Shown here piece after piece: positions 54,453-63,067 of a stretch of 64,000 nt of DNA. The notes beneath the pieces are model-generated. The model had not been told where the DNA came from, searched no databases, and saw only the letters and a program-made list of their open reading frames with translations. The position numbers were made by a program, and so were the translations under genes. Each line of letters begins with the position of its first letter. Position 1 is the first letter of the stretch. This DNA comes from Aminipila sp963524205 (lineage in GTDB: Bacteria; Bacillota; Clostridia; Peptostreptococcales; Anaerovoracaceae): positions 1 to 64,000 of the forward strand of contig CAURED010000008.1 in NCBI GenBank assembly GCA_963524205.1, written 5' to 3'.

Positions 54453-56189
54453 ATGATTCAAGTAGAAAAACTTTCCTATGGTTTTCCTGCAAAAGATTTA
54501 TATAAAGAGGTTTCGTTTACATTGAAAATGGGGCAGCAGTGCGCTTTTATTGGGAGCAATGGTGCTGGAAAATCAACTCTTGTTGATATGATTATTCATC
54601 CGGATAAGTATTTGTACGATGGAAATATAATCAAAGATGAAAGTTGCCGTATTGGTTATGCCAGCCAGTTTGCTGTGAGAGATAAAGAGCAGGAATGCAC
54701 TGTTTTTGAATATCTAAGTGAGAGATTCGTGGAAAATCAGCAAGCGACAGTTGTTGTGTGTGAAGAAATGGCAGTGGCTGAGGATGTGGAGCCGTTATTT
54801 GAGAAATATCAGGCTCTTTTAGATGCCTTTGAGGCCATGGACGGAGATAATTATGCAAACAATATCCGTAAACAGCTATATGTAGCCGGTATGCGTGAAT
54901 TAGAAGAAATAAAGTTATCACAACTTAGTGGTGGAGAGTATAAATTACTTCAGATTATGAGAGAAATGTTATTATCTCCAAATCTTCTTGTTTTGGACGA
55001 ACCGGATGTATTTCTTGATTTTCACAACTTGAATAGACTTTGTCAGTTGATTAATGGTTATAATGGCACATTATTAGTTATTACACATAACAGATATTTA
55101 TTGAATCACTGTTTTAACAAGGTTTTACATTTAGAGAACGGTGATATTCAGGAATATGATGGTAATTATACAGAATATCGTTGTTCCCAGCTAAAGGAAA
55201 AATTAAAACTTAAACTGCAGAGTATTGAAGAACAGGAAGAAATTGAGCGTACTGAGAAAATGGTTGATATTCTGCGCACAAGAGCTACGATACTTGTCAA
55301 TCCTGTTATTGGAAGTGCTGTAAATGCAAAGCAAACACAACTTGACCGTTTACGTGCAAGAGAAATTAAGGCACCTTTTATTGAACTTCGTGAGCCAAAG
55401 ATTGAATTGCAGGTAATAGAAGTTGGAACAGAGCATACTGTTTTAAGCATTACAGATTATAATATTTCATTTGATGAAAGTTTACTGGAAAATATCAATT
55501 TTGAATTGCTAGCTGGCGAAAAAGTAGCCATCGTTGGTGCAAATGGTACAGGAAAAACTACTTTAATGCGAGATATCTTAAAGAATAACCATCCTTCCAT
55601 CCATATCGATGAGAATACAAGCTATGCGTGTTTATCTCAGCTTTTGGGCGAGAATATGGATGAAACAAAAACGGTATACGAGGTTATGGAAAACTTAGGT
55701 TTTGAGACAAGGGAAAGTATCCGTGAGTATCTCGGGAAATATTGTTTGGAAAGTGATACCTTAAAGCAGAAGGTAGGTCAGTTGTCCGGTGGAGAAAAGA
55801 ATTTGCTCCAAATTGCGATGATTGCAAATACAAATGCAGAACTTCTTATTCTTGATGAACCAACTAGCCATTTGGATCTTTATGCACAAATGGCTCTGGA
55901 AAAAGCCATTTCCCAATATAAAGGGGCTGTACTCATGGTAAGCCACGATTTCTATCTTGTAGCTAATTGTGCGGATTACGTTTTACTTGTAGAAGACAAT
56001 ACGATTAGACGTATGCGTACACGCTCTTTCCGCAAAATGGTATATGATAAATATTTCGATCAGAAGTATTTAGAAATAGACAAGAGAAAACAAGAATTAG
56101 AAGCCAATATTACATTAGCCTTTAAAAAGAATGAGCTGATAACTGTAGAAAAACTTTGCAACCAGTTAGAAGCACTTAGCGCAGAATAG
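54453..56189 (+). CDS. ABC-F family ATPase
   Basis: 578-residue soluble protein with two ABC domains and no transmembrane segment, the ABC-F layout. Such proteins act on ribosomes: some protect the peptidyl transferase centre from antibiotics, others aid stalled translation. Domain 1 has Walker A GSNGAGKS (34-41), LSGGE (158-162) and Walker B LDEPDVFLD (181-189, in place of the usual DEPTNHLD). A charged interdomain linker (about 240-315) follows. Domain 2 has GANGTGKT (362-369), LSGGE and LDEPTSHLD. Both catalytic glutamates are present. Whether it gives antibiotic resistance cannot be told. It lies in a block bounded by tRNA-Cys repeats; the U32 gene follows. Confidence 0.9.
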   Translation: MIQVEKLSYGFPAKDLYKEVSFTLKMGQQCAFIGSNGAGKSTLVDMIIHPDKYLYDGNIIKDESCRIGYASQFAVRDKEQECTVFEYLSERFVENQQATVVVCEEMAVAEDVEPLFEKYQALLDAFEAMDGDNYANNIRKQLYVAGMRELEEIKLSQLSGGEYKLLQIMREMLLSPNLLVLDEPDVFLDFHNLNRLCQLINGYNGTLLVITHNRYLLNHCFNKVLHLENGDIQEYDGNYTEYRCSQLKEKLKLKLQSIEEQEEIERTEKMVDILRTRATILVNPVIGSAVNAKQTQLDRLRAREIKAPFIELREPKIELQVIEVGTEHTVLSITDYNISFDESLLENINFELLAGEKVAIVGANGTGKTTLMRDILKNNHPSIHIDENTSYACLSQLLGENMDETKTVYEVMENLGFETRESIREYLGKYCLESDTLKQKVGQLSGGEKNLLQIAMIANTNAELLILDEPTSHLDLYAQMALEKAISQYKGAVLMVSHDFYLVANCADYVLLVEDNTIRRMRTRSFRKMVYDKYFDQKYLEIDKRKQELEANITLAFKKNELITVEKLCNQLEALSAE

Positions 56190-56209
56190 TGAGTAGTATG
56201 GAGGAAAAA

Positions 56210-58451
56210 ATGACTGAATTATTAGCTCCAGCAGGAAATATGGAAGCTTTAAAAGCTGCAATCTCTAATGGTTGTGATGCGATATACTTAGGAATGCAAA
56301 AATTTGGTGCACGTGCATACTCCTCTAATTTTGATTTAGAATCGTTAAAAGAGGCTGTTACGTATGCGCACCTGAGGAGTGTTAAAATCTATGTGACAAT
56401 GAATACCATCGTTTTCGAAAACGAAGTTGAAGAGATGAAAGAGCAGATGCATGAATTAAATGAAATCGGTGTTGATGGAATTATCGTTCAGGACTTGGCT
56501 GCTTTCAATTACATAGTTAAAAACTTTCTTGATATGGAAGCACATTGTTCAACTCAAATGGGAATAGACGATTTAGACGGAACTTTATTATTTAAAGAAC
56601 TTGGTGCTAAAAGAGTTGTTCTGGCCCGTGAGGTTGAGATTGAAAAAGTAAAAGAGATAAGAAGAATAGCTAAAATACCTGTAGAAATTTTTGTTCAAGG
56701 GGCTTTATGTGTCTCTTATTCTGGAAACTGTCTCATGTCTGGATTAATCGGCTATCGAAGCGGAAATCGTGGAAGATGTGTTGGGTCATGTCGTAAGGAG
56801 TATGAACTAATTAATACGACAACAGATACCTCTTTAGGGAAAAACTATATTCTATCTACTAAGGACTTAAACACAATCGATTATATCAATGATTTAAAAG
56901 AAATTGATTCTTTAAAAATAGAAGGTCGAATGAAAGAGCCTGCATATGTTGCGAATGCTGTATCAAAATATCGCATGGCTTTAGATAATAGAATAACCGA
57001 AGAAGATAAAGAAAACCTGAACAAAACATTCAATAGAACATTTACGAAAGGGTATTTGTTTCACGAAGATAAGAAAGATATTACAAATATTTTAAGACCG
57101 AATAACTTTGGTTATGAAATTGGTAGAATTAGCAAGTTCGATAAAGACATGGTTGAAATAACACTTACACGACCTTTAAATCAAAACGATATCATCAGAA
57201 TAAGTCATAACAATGAAGATGTTAATTTAACGGTTGTAAAACTGTACGATAAAGATGGCAATTTTATCAACAAAGCAGATGAAGTCTGCTATATCAAAAT
57301 CAAAGAAAAATTGTCTAAGGGTGATTTAGTGTATATAACGAAGGATTATTTGTATTACAAAGAGTTAGAATCATCACTGGAAAAAGAATTTAAGCGTTTT
57401 AACCTGGATATTAAAGTGTATGCATATCCAGATTCAAAGCTGATCATAGATGGGTGGCTTAGGCTTTAATTATTTATATGAAAGCGAGGAAACCTTAGGC
57501 GAAGCAATTAATAATCCAACAACAAAAGATCAGGTGATAAAGCAATTTGCAAGATTGAATGATACGATATTCGAACTGGATCATGTGGATTTTGAGGAAT
57601 GCAATGCATTTATTCCCGCTAAACTGTTAAATGCAGCAAGAAGAGATGTTGTACAGGGCTTATATGACTTAAAGCTTAACAGCCAAAAGAAAAGAACCAA
57701 GGCTTTGAAAGCAAAAGAAAAAATAAGCTTTGCTCCTGAAAAACCAACCCTTACGGCTTCTGTAACGACAAAGGAACAGTATGATGCTTGCGTGAGCTGT
57801 GGAATTCAGGAAATCTACTTTGAAAACGTTGTTAGAAGAAACCAGAACCATTATAAGGAAAAAGAAGGACAGCTACTCATCGGAGGATATGGCGGAATTT
57901 ATCAGTACAGAAAAAAGAATCCTTTTGTTACGGACTATTCTCTAAATGTTGTTAATTCGACAAGTTGCTATGAATTATATAGATTGGGTGCGAAAAGAGT
58001 AACTTTATCTTATGAATTGAATAAGAGCCAAATTGAAGATTTAATTAATGCCTATTATGAAGAAAATGACGGCTATCCTGCGCTAGAAATGATTGTGTAT
58101 GGTAAGGCTCCTTTGATGTTTACAAAATATTGTCCGCTGAAAAAAATAAATCAATGCGGTATTTGCAAAAGGTCGAGCTATGAGTTAAAAGATGAGCACG
58201 GAACGTTCCCTATCATTTGTCATGATGATTGTACAACGACTATCCTGAATGGGAAGACCCTTAATCTGTTAGATGAGCTACCAAGCATAAAAGGAATCGA
58301 GGCATTCAGATTAAACTTTACAGTTGAATCAAAAGAGCAGGTTGCGAAAACCATTACTATGGCCTTAAGCAAATTAAATGGCAGAGAGGATAAATCTGTA
58401 TTTAATCAGAAAACAGACACAAGAGGACATTTTAATAAAGAGATTTTGTAG
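56210..58451 (+). pseudogene. RlhA-like peptidase U32 family protein, frameshifted
   Basis: Two overlapping open frames form one U32 family protein. The first (56210-57469, 419 aa from the ATG with GGAGG upstream) has the N-terminal U32 domain: MTELLAPAGNMEAL start, AHCSTQMG, GALCVSYSGNCLMSG and GNRGRCVGSCRKEY with the cluster-type cysteines. It stops early at a TAA. The second (57450-58451) continues with the DUF3656-like and C-terminal parts, including YCPLKKINQCGICKR. Joined length ~747 residues fits RlhA-type proteins, which hydroxylate C2501 of 23S rRNA in E. coli. The shift lies at about 57449-57466 in GATGGGTGGCTTAGG. It may be a real mutation or a sequence error. Confidence 0.8.
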
Positions 58452-58457
58452 GAAAAT

Positions 58458-58485
58458 CCCAATTCAAATCTGGGTGTCGCCTTCA
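58458..58485 (+). repeat. Direct repeat copy 2: degenerate tRNA-Cys 3' end (putative attR)
   Basis: 28 bases that match the last 28 bases of tRNA-Cys (54121-54148) at 25 positions (one G-to-A and two C-to-T changes). It has no 5' half, so it is not a functional tRNA. A terminator follows 6 bases later, as expected for an ancestral tRNA downstream flank. Confidence 0.72.
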
Positions 58486-58491
58486 AACATT

Positions 58492-58530
58492 GAAGTTTCA
58501 ATATTCTAAGGATGTTGAGGCTTCTTTTTT
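58492..58530 (+). terminator. Terminator downstream of the tRNA-Cys fragment
   Basis: A 13-bp stem (GAAGTTTCAATAT with ATGTTGAGGCTTC, three G-U pairs), 7-nt loop, then T6. It may be the original terminator of the tRNA operon. Confidence 0.8.
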
Positions 58531-58762
58531 GTTTTTTGCCCTTGAAGGTTATTTATTTCAATCGATAACTGTATAAATAAAACTCCTGACAAAAGATATA
58601 AGCCACTTTTTATTCTTATTCGACGATAATATAACGCACTCTCAAATCGGGTCGTTTTTTGTCGAAAAAACTCAAGTCAATGAATTTAAAATTATTGGTA
58701 ATCAGGCGTATTATATAAAATAGAGGATAATATGAAACTATAGACTTTAAGAGGAGGTTTGT

Positions 58763-59488
58763 ATGAATGATAAAATGATGAAATGCAAAGCTTGTGGAAC
58801 TGACATTGCAAAAAATGTAAAAGACTGTCCCCAATGTGGTGCAAAAAACAAGAAACCAATAATAAAGCGTTGGTGGTTTTGGGTAATTATAGTTGTCGTT
58901 GCTTTAGGTATCATAGGTTTGGGTAACGATAATACTTCGTCCAATACCGATCCTTCGGATTCACAGACTGCATCAGAAAACGAAAGCAATGCTGCATCAC
59001 AAGAGTCAGCATCTTCAACTGAAGATAAGGTACCAGCAGAGTACAAATCTGCACTCCGAAAGGCAGATTCTTACGCAAATAGCATGAATATGTCTAAAGC
59101 AGGTGTATATGACCAATTGATTTCTGAGTATGGTGAACAATTCTCAAATGAAGCCGCACAGTATGCTATTGACAATGTAAAAGCTGACTGGAAAGCCTGT
59201 GCTCTCGCCAAAGCTGAGTCTTATTCGGATACTATGAATATGTCTAAAACAGGCGTTTATGACCAATTGATTTCTGAAAACGGCGAACAGTTCACAGAAG
59301 AAGAAGCACAATATGCTATTGATAATGTTGAGGCTGATTGGAAAGCTAATGCTCTTGCCAAAGCTAAGTCATATCAAGAATCAATGGCTATTTCCCCTTC
59401 AAGTATCCATGACCAGTTAGTATCTGCTAATGGCGAAAAATTTACTGCCGAAGAAGCTGACTACGCTATACAACATTTAAATGACTGA
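58763..59488 (+). CDS. Zinc-ribbon membrane protein with three Ltp repeats
   Basis: 241 residues. An N-terminal zinc ribbon (C8, C11, C22, C25), a transmembrane helix (about 37-54), a Ser/Asn/Asp-rich linker and three tandem ~48-residue Ltp repeats (from about 93, 141 and 191), each with a DQL[IV]S and a [AE]QYAI-type core. Ltp domains occur in cell-surface lipoproteins; phage TP-J34 Ltp causes superinfection exclusion in Streptococcus thermophilus. Here the topology would put the zinc ribbon inside and the repeats outside. Chromosomal relatives are common in Firmicutes, function unknown. ATG at 58763 after AGAGGAGGTTTGT. Confidence 0.9.
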   Translation: MNDKMMKCKACGTDIAKNVKDCPQCGAKNKKPIIKRWWFWVIIVVVALGIIGLGNDNTSSNTDPSDSQTASENESNAASQESASSTEDKVPAEYKSALRKADSYANSMNMSKAGVYDQLISEYGEQFSNEAAQYAIDNVKADWKACALAKAESYSDTMNMSKTGVYDQLISENGEQFTEEEAQYAIDNVEADWKANALAKAKSYQESMAISPSSIHDQLVSANGEKFTAEEADYAIQHLND

Positions 59489-59542
59489 ATATATTCAGAG
59501 AAATGTTAAAATGGCTATAAATTTATAATATACATATAAAAT

Positions 59543-59586
59543 AAACCTCCTAGATTAAAGTATATATAACATTAATCAGGAGGTTT
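59543..59586. terminator. Terminator between convergent genes
   Basis: AAACCTCCT-A-GATTAA pairs with TTAATCAGGAGGTTT (15 bp with one bulged A), with short T tails on both strands. Serves the Ltp gene and the convergent 164-aa gene. Confidence 0.75.
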
Positions 59587-59598
59587 TATCAGAAAAAA

Positions 59599-60093
59599 TT
59601 AATTATAATTTAGAATTGAAAAATTACCGTCTATTGAATCGACTAAAATAAAATAGTCTATATTGTCTACATCTTTACATTGCGTTAAGTAAAATAATTT
59701 ATGGAAATTCTCAGTATTTGCGATTGAAATATTGGGGGTATGCAGTAGTTTCATTTTACCCAAATATACTTTCATAACGTAATCATGTCCGATGTTCTCC
59801 ATATCATATTCTGATACCTGAGGGGCTATGGCAATCGTATGATCAATTTCTCTTTCTACAAATTTAGGTTTGCCTTGACCAATTGCAGGTTTCCCATAAA
59901 CGGAATCAATGTTACACATAATTTGTTTATCAAATTTGCCCATGATACCATTGAATTTTATTGAGTAGATTTGTTTTGTATAGGGATAATATACCTCATC
60001 AATTTTTACTATATTAATAGCGCCATCTTTCTCTTCTAACATCCTAACTACTTGGTCAGATGTATAGGTTTCTTCGATTGTTTTGATTAACAT
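59599..60093 (-). CDS. Unknown protein encoded with the symporter (164 aa)
   Basis: 164-residue soluble protein without signal peptide or transmembrane segment. I recognise no domain. The sequence looks like a mixed alpha/beta fold with a YYPY/YSIKF segment, a single cysteine in MCNIDSVYG, and FFVERE-like charged stretch. Its ATG at 60093 overlaps the end of the symporter by 7 bases, so it is translationally coupled to it and probably functions with it as an accessory or regulatory subunit. This overlap is the only functional clue. Confidence 0.75.
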   Translation of the reverse strand: MLIKTIEETYTSDQVVRMLEEKDGAINIVKIDEVYYPYTKQIYSIKFNGIMGKFDKQIMCNIDSVYGKPAIGQGKPKFVEREIDHTIAIAPQVSEYDMENIGHDYVMKVYLGKMKLLHTPNISIANTENFHKLFYLTQCKDVDNIDYFILVDSIDGNFSILNYN

Positions 60094-61661
60094 GATAAGT
60101 AAAAACCTCTAGATTTCAAATATTCTTGATTTAACATGTGGTTTGAAACTGCTTTACTTTCTGTAACTAAACTCTTGCAATTAGCATTTTCAAGTTTCGG
60201 TGAGATTTTAGCATTTTTACCCGATGCTTTTTCTAATAATTCTCTTATTTCAGGCGTGGTTTTTTGACCAAACTGACTACCTACAATCATTGCAAGAATT
60301 GAAATGATTGTGCCTGTAAAGAATGCCGAATCTCCCATTCCCATAGCTGTCATAACAAAATTGGTTCCACCACCGCAGACCATCGATGCACATGCTCCTG
60401 TTGCATTTGCTTTTTTCCACCATATCGCACAAAAATATGATGGCATAAATGCACAGGCCATGACACCAAAGGCAAAAATTACAAGCTTAAATACGCCTGG
60501 GGGCTGGATTATGGCAATTGTAATACCTACTATACCAACTGCAAAAATCATAAGTCTTGACATAATTACAACTTGTTTATCGGTTGCATTAGGTTTTAGC
60601 CATCTTTTATAAAGATCGATCGATAGAACTGTTCCAGTTAATAGTAATAATGCCGCAACGGTACTCATAATAGCAGACATAATTGCAGTTAAGACTACGG
60701 CAGCAATTACCCCAGGAAACATCATAAAGGCCAACTCTGGTATAACCATTTCAGGGTCAAGAATGTTTGGGAGCAAGATAATTCCACAAATACCTAAAAT
60801 GTAAGGTGAGAATATAAATAATTGATTCCAAATTGTAGCATAAATTAAGGTTGTCTTGGCAGCTTTTGGGCTTTCCATTGCCATGTGCTTCACCAGAACA
60901 TGTGGCAGTCCAACATAACCTATTAAGTAAATTAAAACAGCACTTGCTATGACTCCCCAAGCACCATGATATTGCAAATCTTTACCCCATACACTCAAAT
61001 AGGTAGGGTCAATCGCTGCAAGCTTAAGATTGAGTGCAGTAAGACCACCGATTTTCTTGATAGAAAGCACCAAGACTCCAATAACAGCTGTTACCATAAT
61101 TATTCCTTGTATAACATCTGTCCAAGCAACTGCAAAGTATCCACCCACAAAAGTATAAAATAAGATAACTCCTACACCAATAATTAAGGAAGGAGCAAAA
61201 GGAAAATCAAAGAGTAATGCAATCGTTTTGCCAGCTGCTAAAAATTGAGCAAGAATATACCCACTTAAACCAAATATACAAATGATAGCTGCAATTGTTT
61301 TTACAGATTTAGAATTATTATAACGTTTTTCTAAATATTCGATTGGGGAAATGCAATCAAGAAGCTGAGAAAGTCTTCTCATTCTTTTACCCATTACTGC
61401 AATATTTACAATACCTCCACCGGCATCACCAACTGCATAAAATAATGCAAACCAACCTATCGCATAAGCCAGAGATGGCCCGCCCATAAACATATAGCCA
61501 CTCATTGCGGTTGTCTGGAGTGTCAAAGCTGTAACAAAAGGACCCATAGATCTTCCACCAAGCAAATAGTCTTCAGATTTTTTAGCTTTCTTTTGCCAGT
61601 AAAGTCCCATTCCTATCATTGCTATAAAATAAAATGCTAATACAATAATTTCTACCCTCAT
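60087..61661 (-). CDS. Sodium:solute symporter (SSS family)
   Basis: 524-residue transporter with about 13 transmembrane helices, of the SSS family that includes PutP and PanF. The family's N-terminal DYLLGGRSMGPFVTALTL and the following TTAMSGYMFMGGP segment are clear. Both proline and pantothenate transporters share these, so the solute is unknown. A polar C-terminal tail of ~60 residues (about 465-524) is added. Start ATG at 61661 shares its A with the TAA of the 51-residue ORF upstream (TAATG), so translation is coupled. The 164-residue gene follows with a 7-base overlap, giving a three-gene operon. Confidence 0.92.
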   Translation of the reverse strand: MRVEIIVLAFYFIAMIGMGLYWQKKAKKSEDYLLGGRSMGPFVTALTLQTTAMSGYMFMGGPSLAYAIGWFALFYAVGDAGGGIVNIAVMGKRMRRLSQLLDCISPIEYLEKRYNNSKSVKTIAAIICIFGLSGYILAQFLAAGKTIALLFDFPFAPSLIIGVGVILFYTFVGGYFAVAWTDVIQGIIMVTAVIGVLVLSIKKIGGLTALNLKLAAIDPTYLSVWGKDLQYHGAWGVIASAVLIYLIGYVGLPHVLVKHMAMESPKAAKTTLIYATIWNQLFIFSPYILGICGIILLPNILDPEMVIPELAFMMFPGVIAAVVLTAIMSAIMSTVAALLLLTGTVLSIDLYKRWLKPNATDKQVVIMSRLMIFAVGIVGITIAIIQPPGVFKLVIFAFGVMACAFMPSYFCAIWWKKANATGACASMVCGGGTNFVMTAMGMGDSAFFTGTIISILAMIVGSQFGQKTTPEIRELLEKASGKNAKISPKLENANCKSLVTESKAVSNHMLNQEYLKSRGFYLSC

Positions 61662-61816
61662 TAAGTATGCCTGCCTCCCCCCTCGAATTCGCTATCATCC
61701 GTGATAGCATCTTGTTTTGCCATAAAAATATAAATTATGATAGCTATGGTCATAAAAATTACTGGCCAGCTTAAAAATGCAAAGAATGATATGATTGGCA
61801 TTCCAAATAAAGTCAT
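61661..61816 (-). CDS. Small membrane protein, symporter accessory type (51 aa)
   Basis: A 51-residue ORF with ATG at 61816, preceded by a very strong AAGGAGGGG site. One hydrophobic span or hairpin (about residues 3-33, FFAFLSWPVIFMTIAIIIYIF being the core), then an acidic and glycine-rich tail. Its TAA overlaps the start of the symporter gene by one base (TAATG). Short proteins called symporter small accessory proteins precede SSS genes in several bacteria; the arrangement matches. A role as small subunit for assembly or stability is inferred from that context. Confidence 0.8.
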   Translation of the reverse strand: MTLFGMPIISFFAFLSWPVIFMTIAIIIYIFMAKQDAITDDSEFEGGGRHT

Positions 61817-61916
61817 AATGACCCCTCCTTTTTAAATAGATAAATACTTTTATTACCATCATACGATAAAATTATTTAGAATATTCTGGAAATGTTACTT
61901 TGTATAATTTATAAAA

Positions 61917-61945
61917 TTGATGATTTTTGTAGAATGTGTTATAAT
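61917..61945 (+). promoter_or_regulatory. Promoter of eutS-eutP
   Basis: TTGATG at 61917-61922, a 17-bp spacer and perfect TATAAT at 61940-61945, 70 bp upstream of eutS. Confidence 0.78.
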
Positions 61946-62015
61946 CAATAATTATGTTAAAAAATCAACTAACTAATAATCTTATAAAATAAAAAGAAAA
62001 GAGATGAAGTAAAAG

Positions 62016-62399
62016 ATGGACATCAGAGATTTACTACCAGAAGATTCAGAAGGAAGGCTTAGAATTATACAGGAAAGTGTTCCGGGAAAGCAGATTTCAC
62101 TGGCGCATATTATAGGAGGGCCAAGGCCTATTATATATAAAAAGTTAGGGTTAAACCCTGATATAGATTTTGATAACTCGGCAATCGGGATATTAAATGT
62201 AACACCGCCAGAATCAGCCGTAATTGCAAGTGATATAGCTATCAAGGCGGGAGACGTATATCTAGGCTTTGTAGATAGATTTAGTGGTACATTGATTATA
62301 ACAGGAAGACTTTCAGAGGTAGAAACTGCTATTCAGGAGATTGTTTCGTACTTTAAAAATGAATTGGAATTTGCTGTGTGCAGAATAACAAGAAGGTAA
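62016..62399 (+). CDS. eutS: Bacterial microcompartment shell protein EutS/PduU type
   Basis: 127 residues with a single BMC domain of the circularly permuted EutS/PduU type. RIIQESVPGKQISLAHIIG at the start, AGDVYLGFVDRFSGTLIITG in the middle and a basic end closely follow E. coli EutS (111 residues). An extra ~12 residues are at the N-terminus. Shell hexamers of this type enclose ethanolamine or propanediol enzymes. Only eutP accompanies it; no ethanolamine lyase, aldehyde dehydrogenase or other shell gene is within the window. ATG at 62016, weak AGAGATGAAG site. It has its own promoter at 61917. Confidence 0.92.
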   Translation: MDIRDLLPEDSEGRLRIIQESVPGKQISLAHIIGGPRPIIYKKLGLNPDIDFDNSAIGILNVTPPESAVIASDIAIKAGDVYLGFVDRFSGTLIITGRLSEVETAIQEIVSYFKNELEFAVCRITRR

Positions 62400-62406
62400 A
62401 ATAATT

Positions 62407-62886
62407 ATGAGGAAAATTATGCTTGTTGGGCGCAGTGAGGCGGGAAAGACTACATTAACACAAGCTTTGAAGGGCGAGAAAATTACTTATCACAAAACCC
62501 AGTATGTCAATTATTATGATGTTATTATAGATACACCTGGCGAATATGCGGAAACAAATACTTTAGCAGGAGCATTAGAGATTTATTCTTATGAAGCGGA
62601 TGTAATAGGACTTCTACTTAGTGCTATTGAACCGTATTCCCTGTATCCCCCTTGCATATGTGCCATTGCGACCAGAGAAGTAATAGGTATTGTGACTAAA
62701 ATAGATCATAAGGATGCTGATGTGGAACAGGCTAAGGAGTGGCTTAGGTTAGCAGGTTGTGAAAAAATATTTTGTATTAGCGCTTACACTGGGGAAGGTG
62801 TTTCAGATATTTTAGAATATTTAAAAGAAGATGACGATGTGCTCCCTTGGGAAGAAGCAAAGGCAAAAGATGACGCTTTAAGATAG
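62407..62886 (+). CDS. eutP: EutP/PduV-family GTPase-like protein
   Basis: 159-residue P-loop protein of the EutP/PduV family. Walker A GRSEAGKTT is at 8-16, the switch-type DTPGEY follows near 44-49, and TKID (G4-like) is near 98-101. Salmonella EutP has been reported as an acetate kinase, and PduV binds the shell exterior. ATG at 62407, seven bases after eutS. The last codons overlap a terminator stem at 62865, so eutS and eutP form a closed two-gene unit. Function in this organism depends on where the other microcompartment genes are. Confidence 0.92.
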   Translation: MRKIMLVGRSEAGKTTLTQALKGEKITYHKTQYVNYYDVIIDTPGEYAETNTLAGALEIYSYEADVIGLLLSAIEPYSLYPPCICAIATREVIGIVTKIDHKDADVEQAKEWLRLAGCEKIFCISAYTGEGVSDILEYLKEDDDVLPWEEAKAKDDALR

Positions 62887-62903
62887 TCATCTTTTGTTTT
62901 TTT
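62865..62903 (+). terminator. Terminator after eutP
   Basis: A perfect 10-bp stem AAAAGATGAC/GTCATCTTTT, whose left arm is within the eutP end, followed by GTTTTTTT. Closes the eutS-eutP unit. Confidence 0.88.
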
Positions 62904-62987
62904 ATAGATAAAATCACTATCAATCGAATTGAATCTTGTGATTTGGAACAAATTTCTAATTATTCTACTTATTTTTCCCAAAAACCA

Positions 62988-63016
62988 TTGAAGTAACCTC
63001 AAAAAATGTATAAAAT
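62988..63016 (+). promoter_or_regulatory. Promoter of the second YfcC-type carrier
   Basis: TTGAAG at 62988-62993, a 17-bp spacer and TAAAAT at 63011-63016, ~50 bp before the start. No sigma-54 element is seen here, in contrast to the first YfcC gene. Confidence 0.65.
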
Positions 63017-63067
63017 ACATAGTGCACTAGTAAAAAATAGAACTTATAACCTATTGAGGAGGAAAAA

